Shown here: positions 33,150-43,270 of the stretch, in pieces
Layout of the letters: each line of letters opens with the position of its first letter
Numbering within the stretch: position 1 is the stretch's first letter
NCBI GenBank assembly: GCA_031213475.1
Contig: JARUPZ010000009.1
Span: 4,306,601 to 4,370,600, forward strand
DNA from: Nereocystis luetkeana
Taxonomy: Eukaryota; Sar; Phaeophyceae; Laminariales; Laminariaceae
Reading direction: 5' to 3'
DNA length: 64,000 nt
The notes under the pieces: model-generated
What the model saw: the letters and a program-made list of their open reading frames with translations, nothing else
Told to the model about the DNA's origin: nothing
Databases searched by the model: none
Program-made: the position numbers and the translations under genes

Positions 33150-33770
33150 GCGGGCACAATGCAGCGCAAGCTCCTATTGATACCAGGTATATAGTAAAAA
33201 AAGCCTATGAGTAAAACTGCTGACCAGACATAAATAAATACATCTGCGTGAGTCTTGGGAATCAACATCTTATCATCAGATCGGAGTACTATGATGGGTT
33301 CGGGGTCGCTTACAAGTCTAAGTTCGTGTTGTCTGCACCAATAACATCCGTGTTCCCTACCCACCCTTACACCAACCAGTTGCTGAGTACCAGGTACCAG
33401 GTACCTGGTAGTGTATACCCCACATTGATCTTGATTGTTATATCGCTATAGATACACAGAAAAAAATTTGTGGTCGAACACTGTGCTTGCCGCCGTGACA
33501 CAAATAAATGTTAACCAAAATACTCGTTAACGAAGCAAGGTACACCCGCAAAAAATAATACAACGTGGAATACTCAGTAGGAAAACACGACATATTATTA
33601 TATATAGTGTATAAATATAATACCAGGAACCAGGCAAGATATATGCTACCCAAGGAAGTATTAACCCAGAAATACACCACCTACCTCCTAATAATCCTAC
33701 AAAACGAATCCCGGAACGATACTCTAAGCAATAATACTATTAATAATAGGGCTGTCTAGAAAATGACGCA
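33150..33770. other. Gene-free stretch with a triple palindrome
   Basis: TACCAGGTA at 33181, then three overlapping cores at 33388, 33395 and 33402 (TACCAGGTACCAGGTACC, continuing TGGTA). AT-rich otherwise. Confidence 0.4.
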
Positions 33771-33975
33771 TTTTTTTTTTCTTTTTTTTTTTTGCTCATC
33801 CCTTTCAGTATCTTCGCCCATCTTCTTCTCTCTCTCCTTCCAACTCGAAACTCAGATCCGGTGTCACATAGCAGGCTCTTCTCCCCCCTTCCCGCTACGG
33901 TTCGTGCCTTCATTTTTATCGCGAGAAGATTTCAGCCTTTTCTTCCCTCGTCGACTCGCATCGAATTGTGCCTAC
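33771..33975 (-). mobile_element. SINE-A copy 4, 5'-truncated
   Basis: Poly-T start (33771), the SINE-A body, and an end at GTGCCTAC, the complement of the SINE-A mid-point GTAGGCACAATTCG. Its break point is within four bases of that of copy 2. Confidence 0.8.
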
Positions 33976-33979
33976 TACT

Positions 33980-34575
33980 ATAGTATGTAAAGAAAGGCTG
34001 TTGTTGTGCTGCGGTGAATAATTATGGTACTTGACATTGTCACAACTCTATTACCAGTAAGAAGAGGAGTCGAGTGAGTGTTTGGTGTGAATGGCGTTTA
34101 CAGGTTAGACTGGGATAATATCGTATGTATGTATGGATGTTTGTATGTAATACATGTTGCTTGCGAGACGGCACGCCGACGGCCTGCCATCATACCAGGC
34201 CGCGCGAGTACAGCTCTGAGATTGAATTCAACCAAACCACATGGAAAACGCTTTTTCGTTCTACTACGGTGGGCACCCGCGGTTAAGAAACTTCACCTAG
34301 AGAAAAATAGGCTATATATCGGCACGAACAATAAGAACCTCAGCTAAAGAAACACGTATATATATACAAGATATATCTATCTAACAGATCTGAGAGTATA
34401 AAATCAAGGTTGAAGAGCAAAATGAGACATTGTGAGCCTGGACACCAAATTGACGATTCTCAACACCGGGCGCCCACTGTCTGTACAGTAACTGCTGTAT
34501 GTAGTCGGTGGAAAAATCGCAACCCCATGTCGTCTCGTGTTTAGGGACGAACCACTTGCTACATCATAAGTGGTG
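33980..34575. other. Gene-free stretch
   Basis: No repeat or coding region was recognised. The 89-codon frame at 34078-34347 has no known motif. Confidence 0.3.
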
Positions 34576-34580
34576 TGTTT

Positions 34581-34677
34581 TACCCCTCTAGAACGGCAGT
34601 CCCGTTTTGGGGACAAACTAAGCTTGAAAACTGAGTGGTTTGCCCCCAAAACGGGACGACTGCGGTTCTAAAGGGGA
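34581..34677. mobile_element. MITE2 copy d, best preserved
   Basis: TTACCCCTCTAGAACGGCAG and TCCCGTTTTGGGGACAAAC face GTTTGCCCCCAAAACGGGA and CTGCGGTTCTAAAGGGG. The arms are about 40 bases each with few mismatches. No reading frame. Strong single-strand folding is expected. Confidence 0.8.
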
Positions 34678-34679
34678 TA

Positions 34680-35205
34680 TAAAACGGGACTGCAATCACA
34701 ACAGGGTTATAACTCGTAGTTGAACGCATGCACAGGAAGTTGCCGGAACTCCTGCCTCGGCCTGGCATATAATGCTGGGCGTAGACACGTCCTTATGAAG
34801 ACATTGAACGATGTATTTAGCAAATATCCTCAGTTTGGCAGGCCTAACAATGCATAATTTGGTGGCTCGCGGTGTGCTACTTCGTTCACGTTCAGCGTCT
34901 CCACGAGAGGGGGCCTATTTACACCCACTTTTCGTGTGGAAGGGGGAGTTCCCGACCACCTGTCTGTCTGTCTGTCTGAGCGTTCGAAGGCAGAGTGAAA
35001 CCTGGTAAAAAAATAGGGCCCACTCTTAACTTAGAATCGGGCAGAGGTACATGACGGACCGTGGTAAGCGATGGAAATGCGTGCTCTCAAAAGGGAGGTC
35101 TGAGGATGTTGACTCGTGTAGACAGCAGTGGTCCCAGGCTGGAGTGCGTGCTGTCAAGGCGGACTTCGGATTTATCGCACCATCATCGGTCGGTGTAGTG
35201 TGTAT
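34680..35205. other. Gene-free stretch
   Basis: A (CTGT)4 tract lies at 34962-34979 and an 8-bp ACCTGGTA at 35000; nothing else was recognised. Confidence 0.3.
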
Positions 35206-35209
35206 GTAT

Positions 35210-35255
35210 ACTACTAATACTACTACTACCACTACTACTACCACTACTACTACTA

Positions 35256-35319
<64 letters not shown>

Positions 35320-35320
35320 A
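35210..35320 (+). repeat. (TAC)n microsatellite, about 110 bp
   Basis: About 36 TAC units with a few CAC interruptions near the left side and a pure run on the right. Poly-Thr on one strand and poly-Val on the other are artefacts of translation. Confidence 0.95.
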
Positions 35321-35473
35321 GTAACTCTGCTGTCTTGGCATTTCAAACCGCTCGTTCTACCCAACAACTACATCAATCATCAACACGCCTAATAATACCA
35401 GTAGTGACCGCCCTTATTCGTTACTGGTTCTCTGGGGGCAAACTCGTATTTTTTTTTTGGTCGCAGAGTGTGA

Positions 35474-36181
35474 TGTGGGATTTGCTCGTACCAAAGTCTG
35501 ATTTTCTGATTGTACTGAATTGTGTGATTCTTGTAAATGTAATATATCTACGGAGATTGCGGCGGGATTAGTGTTTCCCCGAGGAGTTGCATAAAATTGT
35601 GTTTGACCTGCTTTCAGGGGTCTTATAGAGTCTTTTTTTTTTTTTTTTTTTTTTTTTTTTCCATCCCATTCATTATCTTCGCACGTCTTCTTCTCTCTCT
35701 CCTTCCAACTCGTAACTCAGATCCGGGGTCACATAGCAGGCTCTTCTCCCCCCTTCCCGCTACGGTACGTGCCTTCATTTTTTTATCGCGAGAAGATTTC
35801 AGCCTTTTCTTCCCTCGTCGACTCGCATCGAATTGTGCCTACCCACGCTGCAAGGCGCTCTCAACAATTGAATCCCTTTTTTTATTTTTGCAAATAAAGT
35901 CAAAGTCCGACCCTCCTAGGGCTCGAACCCAGGACTCAAACAAGTAGAGTTCGAGGTTAACCACTTGAACCACCGGGGCGACCGGCTAGGGGAACGTGGC
36001 CCCCTTGCTCTCAGTCCACCAGTACACTAAAAATAATTGATACCTTTCTACTTCTTCTACACACCGCCTTATGGCGCGAATGCACCCGATCGACCGCTCT
36101 CCGTGAGCAAGGCTCTCCGCCCCAGGGCAAGCCTCACCCGCGCATCACCCAAGCGCACCCGGTGCTCGAATTGATCCCTTA
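35474..36181 (+). repeat. Left LTR of the copia-type element, enlarged by SINE-A
   Basis: Positions 35474-35632 and 35987-36181 together equal the right LTR (354 bp). The order of the two parts and the exact size match were checked base by base at both junctions. The LTR starts TG and ends TA. Confidence 0.9.
35633..35986 (-). mobile_element. SINE-A copy 5, full length, inside the LTR
   Basis: Poly-T of about 28 at the left, full body, and the head CCGGTCGCCCCGGTGGTTCA read on the minus strand. Comparison with the intact right LTR fixes the insert at 354 bp between GAGTC and TAGGGG. No target duplication longer than one base exists. This gives the true ends of SINE-A: GCCGGTCGCCCC at 5' and poly-A at 3'. 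Confidence 0.9.
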
Positions 36182-36240
36182 CGCTAGCGTTAGCCTCTGA
36201 CATATGGTCACGGTCGCTCGGGCACGGGGTGTAGCGCACC

Positions 36241-36391
36241 ATGGTGGGTTTTGTGGTTTTAGGGGAGGAGCTTCCTTGGATGACAAGGATCCTCGATCAG
36301 GAGAGGCGACACCGCGAGGGAGCGGACATCGGGTTGGGGACATGGACTCCTGAAGAATGGAAGGAGCTACAGGAAACAGCAGCAGCCCCAT

Positions 36392-36432
<41 letters not shown>

Positions 36433-37287
36433 GCGGCAGCGGCAGCAGCAGCAAAGCAGCAGAAGCAGGAGCAGGAGCAGGAGGAGCGTCACGGTAGGCC
36501 GGGCGCAGGATGCCGCATGGATTTATCATCTTTCCACTTGCTTACCGTCAAGGAGCAACAAGAAGCCATTGAAAAACATGTTGACCAGCAGCTGAGAGCT
36601 AGGAGGGGTTACGCAACCGCCGCGAATGCACGAGAGGAGGCAAGGAAAAAGACAGAGAACACGCACCAAGCCCAGGACAATGGTTCGAGGAGCTGCGACA
36701 ACTCGTCACCCGCCGACCCAGTGCTATCGAGAGCAAAAAGTGCGGTTCAACAGCAACAGCAGCAGCAACAACAAGTACGGGCTTCTACGTACGTCAAGAA
36801 AGGCGACGAGGAGGAGTTGATGGATATTACTGAGGAGGAGGAGTCGGATGAGGAGGAGCAGCACGGTTTGGAGCGTGAAGTGGTACCGGTGGATGGCATG
36901 GGGATGGTGAGGGAGACGGAACTGGAGGAGTCGGATGAGGAGGAGCAGCACGGTTTGGAGCGTGAAGTGGTACCAGTGGATGGCATGGGGATGGTGAGGG
37001 AGAGGGAACTGGAGGAGGAGTCGGATGAGGAGGAGCAGCACGGTTTGGAACGTGAGGGGGTACTAATGGATGGCATGGGTCTGGTGGGGGAGATTGGTGT
37101 GACGGAAGGAGCTGTCGGGTGTTCGGAGAACATTGACGAGGACGACGGTGCGCCGAATGGAAGCGCTTGGGAGCGAGTTGGGATCGGTACGGGTTGGTCA
37201 TGCAGCGGCACCTTCGTGGGGTGGGGGTGTGAGGTGGCCGGTCGGCGTCCGACTCGGCTACGGCGGGCGCGCGTGCGAGAAAAGTGA
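36241..37287 (+). CDS. 348-codon frame of unknown function in the gag position of the copia-type element
   Basis: An uninterrupted ATG-to-TGA frame starts 60 bases after the left LTR. Residues 1-48 (MVGFVVLGEELPWMTRILDQ onward) look structured. Residues about 50-72 are poly-Ala from a GCA tract, followed by a Gln/Glu/Lys-rich part, a helix-like part (VKEQQEAIEKHVDQQLRARR) and poly-Gln near 160-175. Then come three repeats of 29-30 residues (SDEEEQHGLEREVV and VDGMGMVRE; DNA periods 87 and 90), all multiples of three. The tail is basic (RPTRLRRARVREK). No zinc knuckle or Gag motif was recognised. It may be an unusual Gag or a captured host gene. It is open despite the low-complexity tracts, in an element whose other coding parts are incomplete. 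Confidence 0.5.
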
Positions 37288-37289
37288 AG

Positions 37290-38215
37290 GACCATCATCT
37301 TCGAGCAATTGCTCATCAGGCACGTTCTTGCTGTCTGTGTTTGGTTTGTTTTTAGAAACGTGATACTCGTACGAGTACGAGTAGTCTAGTCTTCGCTGTG
37401 GATTTGATCTTGTATTTTTTTCTTTGTTTTGCAGCGTTTCGAGACTTGTCATAATTTGGTGATGGCCATTATTTGATGCGTGGCGTGTGTGACTGCAACT
37501 TTTGGAACTTTGAGCTTTCATTTACAAAAATACGTATCAAGTTCCGGACATATGTACGATTCACGTAGTATACGATACACGTAACGTGTTGGATCACAAA
37601 AACGCAGTTCGTATACGAGTAAAAACTACTGAGACGAGCGCGGCTGGAGGATAGAAAACTTGACTGGTATATATAATGTTTGCGATGGGCACAAACTAGG
37701 GAGGGTAGTATGAGAGTTCAGTTTGAGCACATCGGAAATTCACACGGAATACCGGGTATCTTGATTGATAGTTTGCATGACCCTGGTTGCTCCCCCCACA
37801 GACAATATTTGAGGTGTACACAGGCCATGCGGGTGATATCCTCTTCCAACTATCACCAAGCTATTAATGTTTCGTCCGATAGGATGAAGAGTCACCAGAT
37901 TCCCTCATTCGAGTACCCTTGCTTTTCCCCCCTTTCGCTGTCGATGATTTGCCGAATCTCTGCTTGGAGACTGCACTGCGTTGATTGCATCAGGTGGACG
38001 GTTGACGAGAGGACCAAATCACGACCGGGCGTGGTGAACGGAGAAAATGAGGTGGATGCTCGACGGTCGTGATGTGTGGTTGTAGTGGTACTATTATATT
38101 GGGTAACGGTTGGTATTGATAGTGTTTTTGTTGTGTCTTTTTTATTATTTTGCTCGGTACTGCTATGTAAAAAGCGCAGGTAGTGGTTCGTTTTTGCTTG
38201 ACATTGTGTGTAGCT
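37290..38215. other. Interior of the copia-type element without recognisable coding
   Basis: No protease or integrase motif was recognised here. The frame at 37680-38072 has no known motif. It contains a palindromic ACTCGTACGAGTACGAGT near 37367. Confidence 0.35.
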
Positions 38216-38219
38216 TCTT

Positions 38220-39003
38220 CCAGTCAGATCTTGCCGACACAAGTTCTACTGCCATTTTGACTGTTGAGCAGGCTTTCGTGCAGTCTGATCTTGAGGAAAA
38301 TGTTTTCATGCGTTTGCCTCAGGGATGCGGTAGACTGTCGGGGAAGATAGTAAGACTGAACAAGAGCTTGTACGGTTTGAAGCAGGCATCGAGGCAGTGG
38401 CATGCCCACCTCACTAGGTACTGCGCTGCTCCCAAGTTAGTGCACTGGAGGGCAGCACTTGGTATTTTAGGGTATGTGAGGAGGACTAGTTCTTTCGGAG
38501 TCACTTTTCAGAGAGGTACGGACGGGGGGCTGAGCTTGCAGGTGTTTGCTGACGCAGACTATGCAAGCAAGGCGGCTGACAGAAGGTCAGTTTCAGGAGG
38601 ATTGGTGATGTGTGGGGGTGCATGCGTGTCTTGGTTTTCTAGGACTCAGAAATGCGTCACACTTTCCACGACGGAGGCAGAGTACGTGGCACTTGCAGAC
38701 GTCATTAAGGAAGTGTTGTTCTTGAGGCAGGTTTGGCGCTTCATGTTGCCTGATGTAGGCATGCCGTGCATACCGGTGTTCGAGGATAATCAGGGTGCGG
38801 TGCAGCTTGCACAGAACCCTATCACCAACTCAAACTCCAAGCACATCGACGTGCGACACCACTTCCTCAGGGAACTGGTTGGGAGGAAAGAGATATCGAT
38901 CATCCACGTACCGTCCCCTTTTCAGCATGCGGATTTTCTAACCAAGGCCATCTCGCGAGAATCGTTCGAGTTCCACCGTAGCCTTGCGATGAATATGTGG
39001 TGA
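38220..39003 (+). pseudogene. Reverse transcriptase end and RNase H of the copia-type element
   Basis: Readable copia motifs: MRLPQGC, KLNKSLYGLKQASRQWH-like phrase near 38350-38400, GYVRRTSSFGVTF near 38475, FADADYASKAADRRSVSGG near 38545-38600, SRTQKCVTLSTTEAEYVAL near 38640-38695 and the ending SNSKHIDVRHHFLRE with a final HADFLTKA. These are the standard closing blocks of Ty1/copia Pol. The frame is open but the polymerase domain is not complete, so the element is called broken. Confidence 0.9.
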
Positions 39004-39261
39004 CTCTATTGGTGTGGTATTGATTCCATCGGGTACTGGTGATCGTTAGCCATGGCCAGTACCTTAGTAAAATTCGTGTTAATCCCAACGGGTGTCGATG
39101 ATCGTTAGCCATGATTGACACTTTAGTGACCTTCCTTCGGACTGTGTTATTTTATTTTGAGATTTCAGGGTGTTATCATTAAAGGCGTTGGATGCATAGG
39201 TTTTATTTTTGATATTTTGACCGGACGAGAGTTATCAGGACTGTGAAACGAGCAGGGGGAA

Positions 39262-39615
39262 TGTGGGATTTGCTCGTACCAAAGTCTGATTTTCTGATTG
39301 TACTGAATTGTGTGATTCTTGTAAATGTAATATATCTACGGAGATTGCGGCGGGATTAGTGTTTCCCCGAGGAGTTGCATAAAATTGTGTTTGACCTGCT
39401 TTCAGGGGTCTTATAGAGTCTAGGGGAACGTGGCCCCCTTGCTCTCAGTCCACCAGTACACTAAAAATAATTGATACCTTTCTACTTCTTCTACACACCG
39501 CCTTATGGCGCGAATGCTCCCGATCGACCGCTCTCCGTGAGCAAGGCTCTCCGCCCCAGGGCAAGCCTCACCCGCGCATCACCCAAGCGCACCCGGTGCT
39601 CGAATTGATCCCTTA
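39262..39615 (+). repeat. Right LTR of the copia-type element
   Basis: 354 bp, uninterrupted, followed directly by TGTGA, the target duplication. It serves as the reference for the split left LTR. Confidence 0.92.
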
Positions 39616-39620
39616 TGTGA

Positions 39621-39966
39621 AACAAAGAAGAACCACAAGCAAAACGAGGAGCACCGCATCACACAACACAAGCCCCACCAGAAAATGGGAACCATGAAGC
39701 TGTCGCTCAGGCTGGAAGTCCTCATCATCGCCGCGGTAGCCAGCATCTAAAGAAATAACAATAGAGCCAGCGTAAACCGCTTTTTGCGCCCACCCGAAGG
39801 CACGAGATGGAGAATGATGACCGTTCTGACGAGCTCCTCTCACAGTGCTGGCCAAGGGGTTTCGCAGGATCATTTTGGTTCTCTGACACACCACATGGTT
39901 CTTCTGGAGATACGGCTTGGTTCTCATTTTAGGCTTCGTTCCCATTTTTCGGTTTTCCCACACCAC
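39621..39966 (-). mobile_element. MITE3 copy a (older), with open frame
   Basis: Minus strand: a frame from the family ATG (MGTKPKMRTKPYLQ) through GWAQKAVYAGSIVISLDAGY and RGDDEDFQPERQL stays open to the copia LTR. Relative to the other three copies it carries two 3-base insertions (an extra Lys after YLQ, and His-Ser for Ala after NGH) and no frame-breaking change in that part. The right-hand terminal repeat is still visible as GTTCCCATTTTTCGGTTTT. The copia element inserted at or just beyond its far end. Confidence 0.6.
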
Positions 39967-40072
39967 AAAATTTTTTTATAGAAGATAAATAAATCTGGAA
40001 CAAACCATTGTGACGCAAGGATATCAGGAAGGTGGTAGTAAAATACTGCGGCTGCTGTTGTCGGAAAAGACT

Positions 40073-40305
40073 AATACGGGGGAACATAGGTAATAGGACC
40101 TATCTATGCCATAAAAAACACCCAAGTGTATATACTTTCACCCATTTTTACTAGTAATAGTTGGTGCTATATTTTTGCTTCTTCTGGAGAATTTCACGAA
40201 TAGTGACAGAACGCCTACATATCTCCAATTATTTCCAAACTTTGGAAATTTTGGAAAAAAAGCTCTCCGATAAGAATGAGTCTAACTAAGGTCCCCCGTA
40301 ATAAT
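40073..40305 (+). mobile_element. MITE1 copy d, long form
   Basis: Ends TAATACGGGGGAACATAGGT and AAGGTCCCCCGTAATA; typical left interior (TATGCCATAAAAAACACCC, TTTACTAGTAATAGTTGGT). About 120 extra bases (CTTCTTCTGGAGAATTTC and onward) lie before the right end. Either an insertion or a longer MITE1 variant. Confidence 0.65.
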
Positions 40306-40476
40306 AAGAGAAAAAATAATACCTACCTGCCCAAGATGAAGAGACGGGTACAATACACATACATACATGTGGCCGGGATCTCGACGTGACAAAAGTCGGG
40401 TTGGAGGCTTTGAACGATGTAGCAAACCCCACAAAGCGCCCACAACCACTCTATTGTGATAGGGAACGTTAGATTA

Positions 40477-40856
40477 TATTACGGGGGACCACATAGTTAA
40501 TGGGGCCTACGGTACACACAAACAATAAGAGCCATCCCACAGCAGGGGTGCACCAGAAGAAGCTCCTGAGCCCCTCACGTTAGGAGCTCAATATCTCACC
40601 CCGTAAAAAACTTGGAAGAAATTCGTTCGTGCCACCTGACCGGTACTGTTATTATGAGCTATTCATAGTCATAAAACGAACATACGCTTAATTTTTTCTT
40701 CCTAACTGGTAGTTCCTTACTCAAGGAACTCAATTGGTCAGAAACCTTAGGCCCAAAACGTGCAAAACCCCTACCGTGGGGTGATTCATAACTTAAATAT
40801 TTTCCTATCTTTACCAACAGTATTTGGCCCTATTTACTATGCCCCCCCATAGTAAT
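40477..40856 (+). mobile_element. MITE1 copy e, long form
   Basis: Ends TATTACGGGGGACCACATAG and TACTATGCCCCCCCATAGTA. About 270 extra bases (CAGGGGTGCACCAGAAGAAG and onward) separate the halves. It shares the phrase CAGAAGAAG/CTTCTTCTG with copy d's extra part, so both may descend from a longer parent. Confidence 0.6.
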
Positions 40857-40982
40857 ATATAACCGTTACATGGTACATGGTACACGGAACATGGTACCAG
40901 GTATTCCGCACAGTTGGGTCCTATCCGTGTACTCGTACCGCCTGGAATCATAATGTTTTATTTGCGATACTGGTACGCAGGC

Positions 40983-41094
40983 TATTACGAGGGTCCCTAG
41001 AAAATAGGGCTTACGGTACAACACACGAAACCCTAAATATTTACCTATTTGTACTAACAATATTTGTTCCTACTTACTATGGTCCCCCGTAATA
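40983..41094 (+). mobile_element. MITE1 copy f
   Basis: TATTACGAGGGTCCCTAGAA on the left, CTTACTATGGTCCCCCGTAA on the right; interior CTAAATATTTACCTATTTGT and ACTAACAATATTTG as in other copies. Confidence 0.75.
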
Positions 41095-41099
41095 GTATC

Positions 41100-42270
41100 C
41101 CTGCGTACCCTGAGGAGAAGCGGAGATAGATGTACTCATGTGGTATGGCTATGCGTCGGGCTTCAGGTTACACGGGGTGTTAGCATGATTGGAGTTGGGG
41201 ATGACGTATGTATGTGCGCTTACCATTTTTATTCTAGCCGGTTGAAGCCAGAGGGTACTTCTGGATTCAACCATCTATCTGCCCCACCTCCCCGTTGTCT
41301 TTGACTGGTCTCACTTGCCTCCTCGACCAAGCCTCGCACCAAAAAATAGAGAACAACGAAATGAACTAGGTCTTGGCTTTGCCAAGCACAGACACCTGTG
41401 TCACACGTTTTCTGTGGATAATCACCTGGCACTCTTGCCCGCTTCTCTCCACAATTGGCGTCGTCCACAGGACTACATATCTATCTGCTCATGGCCATCC
41501 CTTCGACCTGTTATTCAAGCCTTGTCCCCCGTTAGGTGTGAGTTTTCCCACTCCAGGAGACGGAGCGTAGATGGAGTATGAAAGCCGTGCGGGCGACATG
41601 ATCGGAGATGATCTTGACTGGCCGTCAGTAGCCTCGATGGGAGGCTCCGAGAATGACGCCGCGGTCAATAGAGCTCCTATTGCCTTGGGTTTCAGCCACC
41701 CATCGAATTTACCCCAGGTATACTCTTAGGGCATCCAGGTCGTTGATTTTTATGCACTTAGGGGACCTCCAGAGCCCCAGGGATACTCCTTGGGTGTTAA
41801 GAGCGTTTATGCAACGGCCTATCCACCAACCACCCGCACTCGTGGTAGGTCTCGGTTTAGTATTTACTTGTCCAAATTTGCGTTGAATACTATGTCGTAG
41901 CGATGTTGCCCCCGGCTACGTTTTAGTCGTAGCGATGTCGTCCGATTACTCGACATCACGGGGCCGATCAAGATGAAGCCCCTTCCGTCCCTCTGCCCCA
42001 ATTCACGGAGCGCTACCCGAGAGTCCTGATATCTTTAGCGTCATCAGGCCGGAGGACTCGCACGCGGTGTACTCCGGAATGAATGCCCCCCGCCCCCCCT
42101 CCCACTCGTCCGGTCGACCAGTTAGACGTAGCTGATGGTTAACGTATGCGTTTATCGTCGTATACTGGTTTCAGGACGAATGGTTCCGTGCGTCCGCCGT
42201 CTTTGGCATGCGTTCGCTCTGTGGCTTGAATCCTTGAACCCATCTATCTACCATCTGATATTGCCTTCTT
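41100..42270. other. Gene-free stretch
   Basis: No repeat shared with other parts was recognised. Frames of about 80 codons at 41229-41886 lack known motifs. GTCGTAGCGATGT is doubled near 41895 and 41928. Confidence 0.3.
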
Positions 42271-42274
42271 TAGG

Positions 42275-42383
42275 TATTACGGGGGACCCTAGTTAACAGG
42301 ACCTATGGTATACATAAAAACCAATATATTTAACCATTTTTACCAACAATATTTGGTCCTGTTAACTATGGCCCCCCGTAATA
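42275..42383 (+). mobile_element. MITE1 copy g, intact
   Basis: 109 bp, TATTACGGGGGACCCTAGTT to AACTATGGCCCCCCGTAATA, with terminal inverted repeats of about 30 bases reaching TTAACAGGACC. It gives the clearest view of the element's ends and of TA at both borders. Confidence 0.85.
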
Positions 42384-42389
42384 GGACCT

Positions 42390-43140
42390 ACTTCGCACAA
42401 ATGAAGTGTTTTCGAACTTTCGGGTCTGCCATTGTATTCTACCTCCTCTTGCTTTTTCTCGGATCGCTTTTCCGGTTTTCGGCCTGTAGGTATTTTTCCT
42501 CCGTCCTTCCTTGCTTTGTGTGGTACTTTATCTTCGTTTTTCGGGCTAAGATCACGTAGGAACCATATTATTGCGTCATTCCCGCCCTAGTTTATTGTCG
42601 ACGTTTGAATTGAGACACACTATGCGAAGCATTTTGCGGGTTTTTTACTTAGCTACCGAGTTCGTGTTTTCCTTTTCTCTGCATTTCACCGTTTTCCTGA
42701 TATGCTTACACCACGGATAGCCACTCGGTATATCACCCTCAAAGTTACCTACCCCTCCTTAGTGTCACTGGTTTCGTGGTAAACCACGTCGACCATCTCT
42801 ATGTGTATCTCTCTGTTCGTTTAATTTGCTGTTCACTTCTCTAGCATCAAAACTGCCCCATCCAGCATGCCCGACAGTACAAGGGTCTCACTCCTACCGG
42901 AGGCATCTATCTCGCCTCGTTGGCGGGGTGTGAGCTGGTCTATAGTTTCATTGGTCAATCGTTTGTTTAGAATAGCCGTATGTTCGATCTCCCTCTTTGG
43001 ATTGTTTAATATCTTTTGGCCATCGGGAAACCGGTAGGATCCGTTAGATAGTAATCCGTACAGTTCGATCGTATCCACTTCTGCTTAGATCAACCGCACA
43101 TACATAGGATCCGTCAGATATTATTCCCCACAGCAGTTGA
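42390..43140. other. Gene-free stretch
   Basis: Nothing recognised; the 81-codon minus-strand frame at 42833-43078 has no known motif. TAGGATCCGTTAGATAGTAAT near 43036 is repeated with changes at 43107. Confidence 0.3.
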
Positions 43141-43149
43141 ATCGCACCT

Positions 43150-43270
43150 TCTCTTCTCCTCTCTTCCCTTCTCTTCTATTCCCTTCTATTCTCTTCTCTT
43201 CTCTTCCCTTCTCTTCCCTTTTCTTCTCTTCTCTTCTCCTCTCTTCTCTTCTCTTCTCTTCTCTTCTCTT
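43150..43270 (+). repeat. (CTCTT)n / (TTCTC)n pyrimidine tract
   Basis: About 120 bases of almost pure CT repeats built on CTTCT and CCTTCT. The strand asymmetry (polypurine/polypyrimidine) allows triplex formation. The Glu/Arg/Lys-rich antisense frame is an artefact. Confidence 0.9.

Larger units (their letters stand above)
35474..39615 (+). mobile_element. Young Ty1/copia-type LTR element, broken, with SINE in its left LTR
   Basis: Two direct repeats of 354 bp (the left one enlarged by a 354-bp SINE) begin TGTGGGATTTGC and end GATCCCTTA. They differ at about one visible position. The element is flanked by a perfect 5-bp target duplication TGTGA (35469-35473 and 39616-39620). A purine-rich tract (AGCAGGGGGAA) precedes the right LTR. 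Inside, only the end of a copia reverse transcriptase and the RNase H are recognisable, plus an unrelated-looking 348-codon frame after the left LTR. Near-identical LTRs mean recent insertion. The interior is incomplete, so movement would have needed proteins from another copy. Confidence 0.9.

Noticed and set aside
35026-35392. Poly-Thr and poly-Val frames
   Set aside because: Translation artefacts of the (TAC)n microsatellite.
39616-39966. The MITE3 frame next to the copia LTR as part of the copia element
   Set aside because: It lies outside the target duplication, on the opposite strand, and occurs in three other places without copia.
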